A DNA stretch of 64,000 nt from Piscicola geometra (GCA_943735955.1 OX030969.1:3310725-3374724); one strand, 5' to 3'. Shown: positions 42,386 through 55,500, numbered from the stretch's first letter. Program-made: numbers and translations. Notes: generated by a model from the letters alone, not told the origin.

Positions 42386-43657
42386 TTAATGAGGAAGAAG
42401 TGCTCCACAAAGAGAATGAGGTGTTAAGGCATAATAGTGAAAAACTTTCCGAACCCCATTGTGGTATGTACATTCTTCAATGCGGTCTGACGAAACACGG
42501 TCCATGATTTCTTTTACTTTCTCAATTACCTGTGCAATATAGCTTGGTGGTTAGTATGATGAATGGGGAAGAGAGGGATGATAACAAAGTTTAATCCTAC
42601 ATTTTTTTTCATATCAATTTCTACATATTTTACATCCCATCCTTCTTTCATTTGATTTATTCTTCCCTTCCAGCCTACTCACCTCTTCTGAGGCAGCAAC
42701 CTTCAGCTTAAGAATAGAGATGACGGTTTCATGATCGATCTTGTCAAAGCAAAGATCTTTTTCTATATCGGATAGTTTCAGACGTTTCACCTTGGGGATT
42801 ACATGCTTATAGCTTATGTGTTTTATTTAAATATGATTTTGTGGCTTGAAAGGTGATAGATTGAAAAGGAATCTGATAAAATAAGTAAAGCAATATTGTT
42901 TGTTTGAAAGTTAAAATTTAGTTTTTAATTCCCTAATTATCTTTCTCCCTCCCTCAACCAAACAACCCACCCATACCTCCTCAACACACTTTGTCTTCAA
43001 CTGGTGGAGACCATATTGCTGTGCCAATAGCAACAATTCTAAGCTGCCTTCCTTGGTGAGAAGGAAGTCTGTGTGGTTTGTAGAAATGAGGAAATGAGTG
43101 ATGAAAGAATGGGCAGAGATGAAGGCTTTGAAAGTAGGCACTCTTTATAAATAAAAATCAGTTATGGTGGCAGATAAAAACCTTCACAAATCATCTTAGA
43201 TCTTTCTAACTGATATTTCTGCCAGTGATTCGAATCATAATTCAAATTGTAGTCTGTGGAAAAGGTGGCAGTGGCAGTAGGGGTGGTGAATGGGTGATGA
43301 AATGAGGATGTAGTATGATGCAATACAAACGTGGTTACTTTATCTCTACATCCACGCATATCCTCTGTTTCCTCCCTATTCCATTCGCAATCCACCTTAC
43401 CCCTAACCTGTCACAGGCTTCATAGGCGGGTAAATACACTGCAGAAGCTCAATCACATCTCCTACCTTCTTCCCGGGCAGTTTAATCTTTTGTTCCTTCC
43501 TTTCCTTGAAGTCATAAGTCAACATCGAATGAAAAACAGGAGACCACATTGCAAGCACTTCTTTGTGCACGTGGAGAAGTTTGTCTTCAACTTCGATCGA
43601 GACGCTGGAAAGAGGGTCTGGAATGCTGAAATCATTCCACTTTTTTTCGTTATCCAT
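42386..43657 (-). CDS. Small BTB/POZ-domain protein, 4 exons, 197 aa
   Basis: Exons 43657-43408, 43068-42977, 42790-42683 and 42529-42386 agree in phase and sum to 594 bp. Residues 10-100 form a BTB domain: VEDKLLHVHKEVLAMWSPVF, then HSMLTYDFKERKEQKIKLPG, IELLQCIYPP and LLLLAQQYGLHQLKTKC. BTB domains dimerise and often recruit cullin-3. The last 90 residues (KRLKLSDIEKDLCFDKIDHE then TVISILKLKVAASEE) are helical and unassigned; no Kelch, MATH or zinc-finger domain follows. Such small BTB genes are often lineage-expanded. Start chosen as the first Met before the BTB fold. Confidence 0.75.
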
Positions 43658-43934
43658 GCTTAGATCTTTTAGATCTTTTATTGAGAAGTAAAAACAAGAA
43701 GTCTTACAGCTTTTTATCTTGAAAATTTTGGGTTTGTCTTTCTAGATCTGCTTAAAAGCTGTTAAGTGTCAGCTGTGTAGCTTTGCCTCTTGGCATTTGA
43801 ATGGCGCATTGTCTATGAGTCAAAGGCTGATGGTTTTCAAAAGTATCAAAGTTGAATTAAACTAGAAGCTAAAGCGAAGTAATTGCATATGGAAGCAGAT
43901 TCGTCAAATTACTTTCTGATTAGAGTCTGAAGAT

Positions 43935-44110
43935 CATGGGCGGCGATCCTGTGGGGGTCCTGGAGTCCGAACCTCCCACTTCGTAGTAGTGAGGGGGTCT
44001 GCCTTAATGTGGACCCTCCACTTTTAAAAAAAAACATTTGAAAACTCTTGTTTTGATGCGAACATTATCGTCAAACATGGCGTAAAACAGTATTTTCACA
44101 TATTAATACA
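43935..44110. mobile_element. Fragment of the 39.0 kb repeat family
   Basis: ATGGGCGGCGATCCTG, then GTCCTGG.GTCCG, matching 39408-39500 with drift. Confidence 0.6.
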
Positions 44111-44232
44111 TTGTGAGTATGTGTAGTTATAGTTAAAGCTGTTTAGAATAAAACTTTTCATTGCTTACTTAAATATTCGTATCAAAACAAGTTTATAAAT
44201 TCAACAGTTTGATTTATTTCAAGAAATAAAAT

Positions 44233-44253
44233 CAACTACTACTACTACTTCCA

Positions 44254-44298
<45 letters not shown>

Positions 44299-44311
44299 TT
44301 ACTATTACTAT

Positions 44312-44404
<93 letters not shown>

Positions 44405-44430
44405 AACTACTACTACTAATACTACTAATA
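44233..44430. repeat. (CTA)n microsatellite
   Basis: About 190 bp of nearly perfect CTA/ACT triplets; poly-Ser frames across it are artefacts. Confidence 0.95.
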
Positions 44431-45180
44431 CTTAGCAACCGCCACGAACGATATGCAAATGAGCTAAAAGTGGCGAATTTCGTTAATATGTGCAATCAGC
44501 ACAATAAATTGCTTTTATTTAAGGTTCTAGCTTTTAAATAAATTCAAATTGTACTTAAATGAAAGTTTAATCATTTTTTAAATATATTTTATAATTTAAA
44601 AAAATAATTTACCATTTAGTTTATCTTTAAAAAAAATTTATTTATTCATTTTATAATTTTTTCATAGTTTTTCATTTATTTTAAAAAACTATAGTTTTTC
44701 ATTTTTTCTTTATCTAAAAAATAATAATTTATTTTTTTCATAGGAAAATACATATAAAAAATAAAGTCCGTTTTTAACTATTTTAAGGGGTGAATCGGTT
44801 ATCGGGTGAATCGGTTAAGCCTTGACTAAATTTATTATTTTGGACTCCAAGCTATTAATATCATAAGAACCAATAAAATAAATAAAACTTAAAAATTAAT
44901 GGTGTTCATCCTATATTTGCGCAAGCTATAGGCTAAAATGAAAATAAATTAACATAATGATGTTATGATATTATAGTTCCTAAATAAAAAGATTAAAAAG
45001 TAAAAAAGATACTTTTTTAAAAAAAATTATAAATTATTATTATTTTTTAAAAAATTAGGAAAAAAAAATTATTTTTCTTTCTTTGACAAGGTCTGAAGCA
45101 GTAATTAACCGATTCACCCCTTAAACAATACTGAGGAGAGACTAATTAATTATTAACTATCAAATAGAAGACATGAAACT
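44431..45180. other. AT-rich stretch without a gene
   Basis: Very AT-rich. It contains a pair of GGGGTGAATCGGTTA / TAACCGATTCACCCC inverted repeats (about 44788 and 45107) that may mark the ends of a small foldback element. Confidence 0.5.
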
Positions 45181-45990
45181 TTCGGAGTTGTATGTGAAAT
45201 GTGGTTAGAGCTCCAAGGAAGAAAAGAATAATCGTAAAGAAGAAGTGCTTTTATATAATTTTATTAATTTTAATGAATGTAAAAAAATTTTTTAGAAACA
45301 ATTTTAATTAACATATACAATTAAGAGACTAATTAACTAAGAAATATCAAATAGAACACATGAATAATCTGGAGGAAAAAGTGCTAGGGCTTCAGATTGA
45401 GCACTAGTGCAAAGCTTGCAAGCTCCCACTGGAGGAAGAAGTGTTTTTTATATAGGACTAATTAATTATTTTAAATATTTTGTAGCAAGTGTAGGAAATA
45501 TCACATAGAAAACATAAATAATCTGGAAGAAGAAGTGCTAGGGTGTTAGATTGAGCTCCAGTGCAAAGCTTGCAAGCACCCACTGGAGGAAGAAGTGCAT
45601 TTACATAATTTATTAACTTTTTATATAATTTTATTAACTTTTTATATTATTTTATTAACTTTTTATATTATTTTATTAACTTTTTATATTATTTATTATT
45701 TTTTTACATTATTTTATTAACTTTTTATATTATTTTATTAACTTTTTATATAATTTAATTAACTTTTATGTCATTTTATTAATTTAAATGAATGTAAAAT
45801 AATGTTTATAAAAAATTATAATTATCAAATACTAAGAAAAGACTAATTAATTATTTTAAATATTTTGTAGCCAACTTAGGAAATATCAATTAGAAGACAT
45901 AATAATCTAGAGGAAGAAGTGCTAGGACCTCAGATTGAGCACCAGTGCAAATCTTGCAAGCACCCACTGGCTACCTAATTCACCAGGCAG
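45181..45990. repeat. Degenerate tandem repeat with a shared 70-bp core
   Basis: The core GGAGGAAGAAGTGCTAGG, then AGATTGAGCACCAGTGCAAA and CTTGCAAGCACCCACTGG, occurs near 45372, 45520 and 45912. The spacers contain TTTATATTATTTTATTAACT arrays (45600-45770). Confidence 0.8.
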
Positions 45991-45999
45991 ATGAGCTCT

Positions 46000-47460
46000 G
46001 CAGTTGAAGGACATACTGTCTTCTGAACGACTCTTCTAAATAGGAAATTAATTGATGATAAAAGTAATGTTTAGGAATGTGCACTACGAATTGCGAATAA
46101 ACACTTTCAGAATATTTATCAAATGAATGATTGTGGAAGGCTGCATATGAGTTTCGAATAGAAACCTTTTAATTAATAAATTTTTAAATAATTTTTAAAA
46201 ATACATGTAAATGAATGAATTATTTGTTTAACGCTTATTCAAAAGACTTTTAACATATTAATTGATTTAATTGATTTCTTCTATCCAATAAAGAGTTTTG
46301 TTGAATCGTTATGAAAATCAAAATGAAAAATTTAGTTTTAAATAAAATTAAATGTCAAACTTTAAAGTCTGATTTAATTTTTGCTATTTTAAAAAATCAT
46401 TTTTTCAATGAGGTTGAAAGAAGTTTAATCTTTAAACAAACATTTTGTCTAACAAATTTGTAATTAAAATATTTAAAACAAAAATTAAATACATTTCTAG
46501 ATATCTACATCTTTAATGTAGATTCTACATTAAGATAATGATTTTTTGTGAGCTCATATTCCTGGGTAATTACTCGATGAATAATTGTACAAAGGTTATG
46601 AATAAATTCTTAATTTAATTTCTTTGAAGAAAAAGTTTATTCATCAATTAAAAGTTCATATTTATTATATAGACATATTTCGATTTATAAATTTTATCTT
46701 TTATATTTCGATGAATACTTGCTCAAAAGTTATGAAAAGTAGTTTGTAAAAAAGATCCCCTACCACAGAAAATCTTGAAAATAGTATGGTAAGGGGTACA
46801 TGCTATTTCAAATATTTCGTGTGGTAATTGAGAGGTAATTAAATAAAACTCATTTTCTTTACTTTTGAGCAAGTGTTCATAGATATGTAGCACAGGAAAC
46901 TAATAATTTGACAAAAAGTTATAACCTTAAGTTATAGCCTACTATTTCAAGGATTTTGTGTAGGAAAGATTTGTTTAAAAAATTAATTAGAATAAAACTC
47001 ATTGTCATTCATTTTAAACAAATGTTTATCAATATATAATAAGGGAAAATAGTTATTTGACAAAAAGTTGAAAGTCATAACTCTATTCTATATAATACAC
47101 CGCTGCAGTCAAGCGATGTTTCGTTAGTTGTATTTTTCAAATAAAATGTTGCTAGTCCACACTTCCAGAAGACCAAGTGACATTTATTAAAAATTGAGTT
47201 TTACCTTGAAAACACTTTGAGATGAAGATTTTCATTATATGAAAAATAACTAAGAGTATTAATTAAATATTAGAATTAATAATTTTTTAAATGGTAACAG
47301 CTGAACAATAATCTTTATCGATGTAGCCAGGAAGTTTATTTAAATTGAATAGAATTGATTCAATTCATAGGTCAGCTTGTCACAAACTAAAAGGTTGTTG
47401 GTCATCAAATGATTGTATAGTTTTTTCCTTCATCTTTACGTACCACTAGAGTCTAGCTAG
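46000..47460. other. AT-rich intergenic region with dispersed repeat
   Basis: No gene seen. 46530-47090 contains segments (TCGATGAATA, TTGCTCAAAA.TTATGAAAA) that recur, partly inverted, at 51230-51620. Confidence 0.5.
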
Positions 47461-47462
47461 TC

Positions 47463-47470
47463 TATAAAAG
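47463..47470 (+). promoter_or_regulatory. TATA box upstream of FPGS-like locus
   Basis: TATAAAAG 61 bp before the proposed start codon at 47524. Confidence 0.45.
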
Positions 47471-47523
47471 CAGTTTTGAAAACTTAGCATATAGTTTATA
47501 GTTAATTTTATCAAACCTTAATC

Positions 47524-50275
47524 ATGTGGAAGGTTACATTTTTTTATTTTCTTACACACGTTTTAAAATTTCTCGTTTAAAATATTTTGTTCAAAATCCT
47601 ATTTTAAAAAGTTTTTGTAAAACTTATAAGTATACATTTTTTCCATATTTCATAATAGGAAGCAATTAAAGTATTGAACAGTCTGCCAGCCCTTTATTCT
47701 TCAACCTCTCAAGAGGAAGCCATTCGGTTGCGCCAAGATATTGTTCCAGAGTGCATCAGAAACCTCGGCAGACTAGGAGTGGAGGTTTGTTTCTGAACCA
47801 TATGTATTAAATTGAATTATTTTTTAAAGTTTTATTTCTTTTTGTCTTTGGCAGATCGAAGAGTTGAACAAGTTAAACGTCATTCACGTGAGCGGCACCA
47901 AAGGCAAAGGTTCTACATGTGCCTACATCGAAAGCATTCTCAGACACAAGGGCTTTAAAACTGGCTTCTTGAGGTGAGACCAGCATTCAAACAATACTTT
48001 AACAAAACTGTAGAAAATTAAATATTTTCGACAGTGCCACAAACTTATATAACAGCAGTTGATTCAAGCCCACACTCCCTCCGTTTACAGCTCTCCACAC
48101 GTCGTCGATGTTCGTGAACGCATCCGTATAAATGGCAAGCCGATTAGCAAGCACACGGGATAAGATCTATTTTGTTTTAAAAGTTTCTTCACTTCGATGT
48201 TTTAGAGCAGAAGTGTCAAACTCATTTTCACAGCATTTTAGAGATTGTTCTCAAAGAGCCAGATGTAACTTTAAAATGTAATCGAAAGTGATAAAAAATA
48301 AATTTAGCACCCTATTAATGTTAAAAAATTAATACTAAGATAATTTATACGAGTGACAATTACAATCAAAACCAGACTGGTGTGCTTTGAAGTCTGAAAA
48401 GCACCGATCAAACTCAGTTCTTCACCAGATCAGCTTTGTAACACAAAAGACGTACCAGTCTTTATTTAGAAGCAAAAATAATTATTAGTTTTCTTATTAA
48501 TTTCTTTTTTTTTTCATTTGAATTTATTCTTTTTTACGGCTAGAGTAGTCGTAAGGTTTGGCCATTCCCTGCTCAACAGCATAGCATTAAAAATAGAAGT
48601 TCATAAAAGTAATTTGGACAAATACACTGAAATTGGTAATATTATTTTCAAATCAGGATTTTTTAAATATAACATTTAAAACTTTCAAGCTCTCCTGGGC
48701 CACACCTGGTCTTGAGTTTGACACATGTGCTTTAGAGATTTTCAATATGCAAGAAAAAATGTACTAATAGCCCACTTTCTAGAACGCTAGAACTCATCAA
48801 ATACACAAAAAATAAACTACATGAAACCACTTGATCACACAAGTTTGTCAATACTCACAGAAATGACTGACGAAGAAATTTCTGCCAGTTCATTTTCCCA
48901 TTTGCCTATTGAATGCTGTTCCATCTCACTCTCACCAGATCTGCTCCTAGGTTGCATTGAGTTTTGAGTGGAGTAACTTTTTTGAAGTTCATTTCATTGA
49001 AACAATATCTTTTTTATGATTTTCACTGCAGGTCTGTCTAGTTGCACTTGGCCAGGCAGATGTCAAACCGTTAAGTTTTCTGGTGTGTCATACTACCTGG
49101 ACGGAGCACACACTGAGGAAAGCATGCAGGTGAAAGCCTTTTCATCAAAATAAAACAAAGTTCATTCCATGGCTTGTGAAAAAGAAACCGTAACAAAAAT
49201 TTTAATAAATGTTGAATGTTCCTAAGGTGGCTTCGTCGTTCTTCTATAGCGAGGGCATGAAGGAAGCAGTCGCCCACAAGTACGAGTACATGCTTGTTTG
49301 TGATTTTTATCTTTCTGCTTAATCTAAAATTTTTATATTTTTATTTTTGTGCAAAACCTCAAATTTGTGACAAATTTTTGTAATTTATTTAGTTTTATAG
49401 CTTAGCTAGCTTTAAAATCAAGTTTCTATTTCAGAGGCAGGGTAGTCAGAGTTTTGGTGTTCACACTGACAGGATACAGAGACGCTACCGTTCTTTTAAA
49501 GCAGTTGCTAGTGAGCCATTATTTTCGCTATGTTTTATACCTGCCTTCACTACACTGAACTTCTCTTTGGTTCATCACATGAAAGTACCTAATGTGTTTT
49601 ATTATTGCAGAAGTTCAACTTCCATTACGTTCTCTCTACTCCTACAATTACTAATTCTGTCAAAACACCTTCCAATGGTAAAGTATCGAGTGTGTTTGAA
49701 CAATTATTTCAAAAAGCAACTATTTCAACATGAAAGTGTGAGTTGTCCATTTATTTATTTGTTTGCTTCCAGACATCGAGATAAAAACACAGTCAAAGGC
49801 AGGGATGTTGCAAAGGTGCTTCGACAACAAACAAATGTGGGAAGACCTTCTCAAGCAAGATGAGAACGATGCAGCTACTGATAAGAAAGCCCACGGTAAC
49901 ACTGAAATTAAGCCAAAACAAAAACCAAAAGCAGATTCTGAATACATAAACGTTGAAGTTGCTCCTCACATCGAGTTACCTCCCCACCCTATCTCTTATC
50001 TTTCTTCTACTCAGGGCACTACCTCGTACGTAATGCCTTCAATCCAAGATAGTTTGGTGTGGGTCACGAACAACAAAGATGATCGTTTCCGTTACACTCC
50101 AGAAGAAGCTATCCAAGCTGGCTTCAAATTTGCATTTGACGATGAGCCTGTTGCTGAGAACACCGTTAACGGAAGTCAGAGTGAAGACGACTTGTTGGTG
50201 CAAGTTTTGTGTACGGGCAGTTTGTTCTTAGTGGGAGGAGTGCTCAGATTTGTTGATCCTCCTTCAGAAGATTGA
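47524..50275 (+). pseudogene. FPGS: Folylpolyglutamate synthase locus lacking its catalytic middle
   Basis: FPGS adds glutamates to folates using ATP. Segments in phase: 47524-47532 (MWK), 47659-47784, 47855-47973 ([19 protein letters not shown], the P-loop), 48091-about 48162 (SPHVVDVRERIRINGKPIS), then 49032-49129 (TWPGRCQTV, YYLDGAHTEESM), 49227-49279, 49435-49510 (RVVRVLVFTLTGYRDATVLL), 49611-49677 and 49773-50275 (VLCTGSLFLVGGVLRFV). The first four segments and the last five match the family in order. Between 48162 and 49032 the region for VEVGIGG and GIDHTSLLG is missing: after PIS the frame stops (KHTG then TAA), no GT donor is evident, and a hAT-like element sits there. A lone LDHTS at 48830-48847 may be a relic. 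The outer exons are well kept, so the loss looks recent, or the assembly skipped exons. Confidence 0.75.
48208..48729. mobile_element. hAT-type non-autonomous element
   Basis: The terminal repeats CAGAAGTGTCAAACTC and GAGTTTGACACATGTG are inverted (14 of 16 positions), flanked by 8-bp TTTTAGAG / CTTTAGAG duplications. No transposase inside. It lies in the gap where FPGS catalytic exons should be. Confidence 0.75.
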
Positions 50276-50683
50276 TCTGTGAACCTTTTTTCACATTTTT
50301 TCAACGGCATTGTTTTATTTTAAATTTTTGAGTACTTTATAATTTTCGCTTATTACTCAGTCTTATTACTTATTACTTATTACACTCAGTGGGTTTTGGC
50401 TGATTTCATACATAGAAGCGAATAACATTTTTCAGCACAACATATTTTTTTTCTATTTATTAAATACATTGAGATAAAAGAAAAAATTATCAACTCATTT
50501 TTTTCAACCAGCATTTATTAAATCATTTTGTTTAGTTTTATTTCAATCACTTAATCATTTAGTCATTCATTTGTAGTCATTTACTCAGTCATTTATTTCA
50601 TGGTCCTATTTTATATTCCATTTCATTCCACTAAGTACCAGACAAAGAGCGACTCATTTGCCACCATAGCATTATATAAATGA

Positions 50684-50717
<34 letters not shown>

Positions 50718-50739
50718 CATTGCAAACTTTGCAAAATAA
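50276..50739. other. FPGS 3' flank
   Basis: AT-rich, with a (TTA)n run at 50688-50714. No gene seen. Confidence 0.5.
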
Positions 50740-51184
50740 ATGCATGACTGAAATGCTTCAAATGCAACGTGTCTTTGAACCTACATTGTACGATAATGTA
50801 TCACACCCAAAAGTGGTAACATGAATTGAGCAGCCTGTGTATTGCTCAATTGACATTTTAAAAGGCAAATTGTTTGAACTTTTTTTAGTTAGAATTTATT
50901 TTTTTATACAAAATTCTTTATACATCTTTTTCATTATATTTATTGGTGATTACTGACCACAATCAATATTTTTTAACTGCATGATTGATGATATTGATAA
51001 TTTACATAATAGTTCATAACCATTATGTGAATGATTTACATCTATTAGATCATAGCAGTGATTGTGCCTAATGCTCCCAATTATGATCATCGTTTTGGAA
51101 GAGTGTTGTTATGGTCCTATTGAGTAAGTAGAATGAACAGAAACACTGTGGAATGGCAACTAATGATTTTGTCGTAATGGTTAA
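50740..51184. mobile_element. piggyBac-like MITE, second copy
   Basis: Shares GTGTCTTTGAACyT, GATAATGTA, TTGACATTT and TACTGACyACAAT blocks with 39490-39840 in the same order, and ends ACTAATGATTTTGTCGTAATGG then TTAA. The left end is not identifiable. Confidence 0.65.
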
Positions 51185-51819
51185 GGTTATAACCTTTTAT
51201 CTTTATGTTAAATATTTAATTTCCTGTGTCATATTTCAATGAACCTTTGCTCAAAAATAATGAAAATTAGTTTTATTCTGATTAATTCTCAAAAGCTCCT
51301 CTACCATATAACATCTTTGAAATAGATTGTAAAGCTTATTATATTAATTCAAGAATTAATGTGGTGGAGGATCTTTTTTATTTATTAATTGGAATAAACT
51401 CATTTTCATTATTTTGAGCAAATGTTCATTGATATATGAGACGAGAAACTAATTATTTAACAACTTCGTAACTCTAAATATGCATATATATTAAATTTGA
51501 ACCTATGGTTTATGGGCGAACTTTTTCAACAAGAAAATTAAATTTAAAATATATTCATTACTTCTGTACAATCATTCATCGAGTTGTAACCAAGGAATAT
51601 GGAGTCACTAAAAACTCATAACTTTTAATATACATTAAAAAATATGTATAAATTGATATCCGCCATCTTAGATTAGTCTTGAATAATTTCTTCGACTAAA
51701 TTCTTCCAAAATCAAATACTAAAAGTTTTATACCAACTATTTCTCAAATATAAATGTTGAATAAAATTTAATTATTCGTTTTAAAGGAGTATTACATCGT
51801 TTTTTATTGGTATAAGTTT

Positions 51820-53215
51820 GAAGTGATGATGAAGGAGATGAGGTGGAGAGTGTGGAAGAGTAGATGCGCTCAAACCGGATCTATATATATTAATAAATAC
51901 AGAAATAATTATAGGCAGGATAATGTTGATTTTATTTCAAGATTCAACGATAATAATAATTATTATGATTACCAAAAGCAAAACAACTTATATTTAAATA
52001 CAGGATTTAATTATAATAATAAATACAGAAATAATTATAAGAAGGATAATGTAGATTTTAATTCAAGATTCAATGATAATAATTACTATTATGAATACCA
52101 AAAGCATAAAAAATTAATATATAAATTAGAAAATTATGGAATTGGTTATAAAACATGCAGGTGGATAAGTAATTTTCTAAATGATAGGGTACAGAGGGTT
52201 AATGTTAATGGTGTTAAATCACAATGGGTAAAAGTAAAAAGTGGCATTCCCCAAGGATCAGTCTTGGTTCCATTATTATTTGTTTTATTTATCAACGATC
52301 TGCCAGAGAGAGTGAGTTCAAATATATTTATGTACACTGATGATTGTAAAATATATCAACAAATTAATGAAATAGAGGACCAAACAAGGCTACAAGAAGA
52401 TATAAACAAAGTAGTGGAATGGAGTGTAAAATGGAACCTGAGACTTCATCCACATAAATGTAAACTATTGCAAGTATACAGAAACAAAAAGGAAGAAAGA
52501 GTTTATTCTATGCAGGATTATGAAGGAAGTCAGGTAGTTTAAAAAAGTATAGAGTATGAAAAAAACCTTGGTGTAATTATAGACAAGAATTTAAAATTCC
52601 ATATTCACATACAAAAACAAGTAAATAAAGCTAACCAATTATTAGGGCTAATAAGAAGAACGTTTAAATTTATTGATACAAAAACATTTAGATTATTATT
52701 TAAAGGTATAGTTAGGCCCCATCTAGAATACCTTAGCAGTGTATGGAGTCCTTCATTGAAAAATCAAATTGATTGCATAGAAAATGTACAAAGAAGGGCT
52801 ACAAAAATTCTACCTTATCTAAAAGACAAGACTTACAACGATAGGCTTAAAGTAATTAAGTTACCAACATTAAAATACCGAAGACTTCGAGGGGACATGA
52901 TCCAAACCTATAAAATACTTAATAATAAATATGATAGTAAAATAACAGAAGATATTTTCACACTTAATACAAGGCAATCAAGAGGAAATTCACTAAAATT
53001 ATCCAAAAAACAGTGCAAAAAATACAAGAATTTTTTTTTATACACATAGAGTGGTAACAGTTTGGAATAGCTTGCCTGATGAAATCGTAAAAACTGAAAA
53101 TACAGATAAATTAAAATTAAAATTAGATAAATACTGGGAAAACCATCCCATGATGTACAACTATAAGTGCGACTATGACATAATAGTAAAAAATAATTTA
53201 CATACATAAACATAA
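51820..53215 (+). mobile_element. Degraded non-LTR retrotransposon with in-frame 42-codon duplication
   Basis: Reverse transcriptase motifs: SGIPQGSVLVPLLFVLFIND, MYTDDCKIY, WNLRLHPHKCKLL, then after a stop (52540) LGVIIDKNLKFHIHI, RPHLEYLSSVW, IENVQRRATKILPYL and RRLRGDMIQTYKIL. This layout is typical of the CR1/L2/Rex1/Jockey part of the LINE tree. Before the RT lies a Tyr/Asn-rich 42-codon block repeated twice (51892-52017, 52018-52143). The N-terminal endonuclease is gone; there is one stop at 52540 and one frameshift near 53048. Confidence 0.85.
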
Positions 53216-53544
53216 ATATCTATATTTTTATATAATAATTATTATTAGATATATATGTTTTGTTTTTTTTTGTTATTTTTATTTTTTTATACCTTTAAAA
53301 AAAAATTTCATAACCATTATAGAGGTCAAAAGATCTGCGTGGTTTTAACTCCCTAAACTAAACTACTGAAAAATAAAAAATGTTCGAGATTTGTGGAAAA
53401 TGTATAGAAAAATCCTGAAACCCACCCTTTAAAAGATATAACACTTTTTTAGTCACCCTTGCACACTTGTTTAAAAAAACAAAAGTTTAATTAAATAATG
53501 ATTAAAAAATCAGAAAGTGTCTAAATTTTTTCAAAAATCTAATG

Positions 53545-55085
53545 TTAAATGTTTCCGTCATCATCATCATCATCATCATCATCGAGCGGGCGCAGATAAG
53601 GGGCCAAGAAGACTCTTTTCGCGGAACGAAGAATGGGTCGATGTATGCCGAGATATTTTGTCTAAATGACATCCTTGATCTGCCAGGATACTTACATACT
53701 TTCATCTCGTACTCGCAGAACAAATAACGGTGCACCGGCTCATTTGTGGGCATGCGAAGACAATAACCAGCAAATGTAAGTTGGCATTTTCAGGTCATTT
53801 CGCTGATGCGCTTCTGTCTGACTCGTACGTAGAGAGACTCGTTTGTGATGTGGTCGCTAGACTGTTTTATTCTAAGCATCGTCCGATAGCAAGTCCTTGC
53901 GAAGACGTCAAGTTTCTTTGACAATGCTGCAGTGAGTTTCCATGATTCGCAGCCGTAGAGCAAAATTGAGATGCAAGCGGCTTGAAAGATGCGAATCTTG
54001 AGATCTGTTTTCAGCGTGGGTGAGCGAAGAAACTTTTGTAGCTTCGTGAAGGCTGCCCATGCAAGGCCGATTTGGATTCTAACATCGTGATCTGTGGACC
54101 CAACATTCGATCCAAGGTATTTGAAGTGTTTCACAATTGCAATGTCCTGGCAATCGATGAGGAGCTTTGCAGCCGGTGGCGAGAAAAAGGGTTTTATTGG
54201 TTAAGACGCATCTGTACGGTCTTATTAAAATGTATTTATAGTCTAACCGCGGGGGCACTGAGTCTCAAAGCATCTAACTGAGCTTGGACTTTCGATGGGT
54301 CGTTTTCGAGCAGGGCGATATGATTGGCAAATGCGAGATCACAAACTCTATCCGGCAAACGAGTTGTGTGGCGCAATGAGCGGTTGGTTGTTTGCACGCA
54401 CTTGTCCTCGTTTGGTTTTCTTGAGTGGGTGACATATCCAAATTCACCTGCAGACAATTTTGATATGAAGTCTTTCGCAATAGAAACGGAGTCAAAAAAT
54501 CCCTGTAGAAATGTTGAAAAGTGCCGAAAGCTGGCCCTGTAGGCAGACTTGGCTGGTCGACTTGTCGTACAAGACCTTGATTGCCTCGATTACCTTCTCT
54601 GGGATTCTGTAGTCTTGCAGTATCGCAAACATCTCATTTCGGTCGATTGAGTCAAAGGCATTCTTGGAGTCGACGCAAGTGATGAAGAGACTTGCTAGCT
54701 TTCATCTCTTTAATTGCCTTTCGGAACTCGTCTAGTGAGAAGGCCGTGGTTTTGATGAAACTATTGTCCATGGGTGATGTAGGCAAGTTTGAGAGACCAG
54801 CGTTGGTGTTGACGTTGTTGAACAGCGTTGAAAAGTATTCTTTCCGATCTTCAAGCAGCTCTTCTTTTCTTTTGGGAAGTTTTCCAACAGCTGCACTTAC
54901 GGCGGATCGGCTTTTCCGCCATCTAGTTTTAGTTTACAATTCTCCACGTGGTTCCGTTCTCACGTCGTTGGTCGGCATTGTCGAGGGCAATGAGTTGCTC
55001 GTTGAGATGAGCTTGTTGATTGCGGTCAAAGGCGGTTGACATTCGGGACTACAGAAAGTTCCACTTCTCTTTATGTGTTATCTGT
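53545..55085 (-). mobile_element. RTE-clade LINE fossil
   Basis: On the minus strand, in several frames: GGKADPP..., KEELLEDRKEYFSTLFNN (near 54850), FITCVDSKNAFDSIDR (54690-54640), LAFANHIALLEN (catalytic box, FANH instead of FADD), and the conserved end FKYLGSNVGSTDHDVRIQIG then LKIRIFQAACISILLYGCES and DHITNESLYVR. The 3' end carries an (ATG)n tail at 53562-53582. Frameshifts and the lost catalytic Asp residues show it is dead. 55560-55620 may hold an older piece (HLPKILTRTVLETL). Confidence 0.85.
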
Positions 55086-55414
55086 CGCGTTCGTCCAAGA
55101 GAGCGAGCGTTGAAGGGCCACCCGATGAGCGTAATTGCGCATAATAATTGCGAAGATGATCGAAATAGGCAAATGGTTGACATTTGTGAATAATAGTAAT
55201 ACTGTTAAGCAATAATTAAATTTTAAACTTGAGATTTGCTTTTTAAATCGAATCGAATCGTAGAAAACTCAAATAAGGAGAATCGTTGTTTTTCACATCA
55301 AATTCCGTTTAAGTCAAATCGAATCACGATTCAAACCCAGTTCGTGACTTGATTATGCCTATCCCTGGTGGTGGTTGATTAATTATCAATTTACAATGAA
55401 ACGATCTCGGTTAT

Positions 55415-55500
55415 TTAAACTAACGGAAATTATCGGGGAAAATTTCCTGTGGTTAAAAATTCTTAACGGAAAATTTTGTTAATTTCCGTTAGTTAATATT
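55415..55500. repeat. Inverted repeat (AACTAACGGAAATT / AATTTCCGTTAGTT)
   Basis: Arms at about 55419-55432 and 55481-55494, with related AACGGAAA copies around. It could fold as a hairpin or be a small foldback element. Confidence 0.6.
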
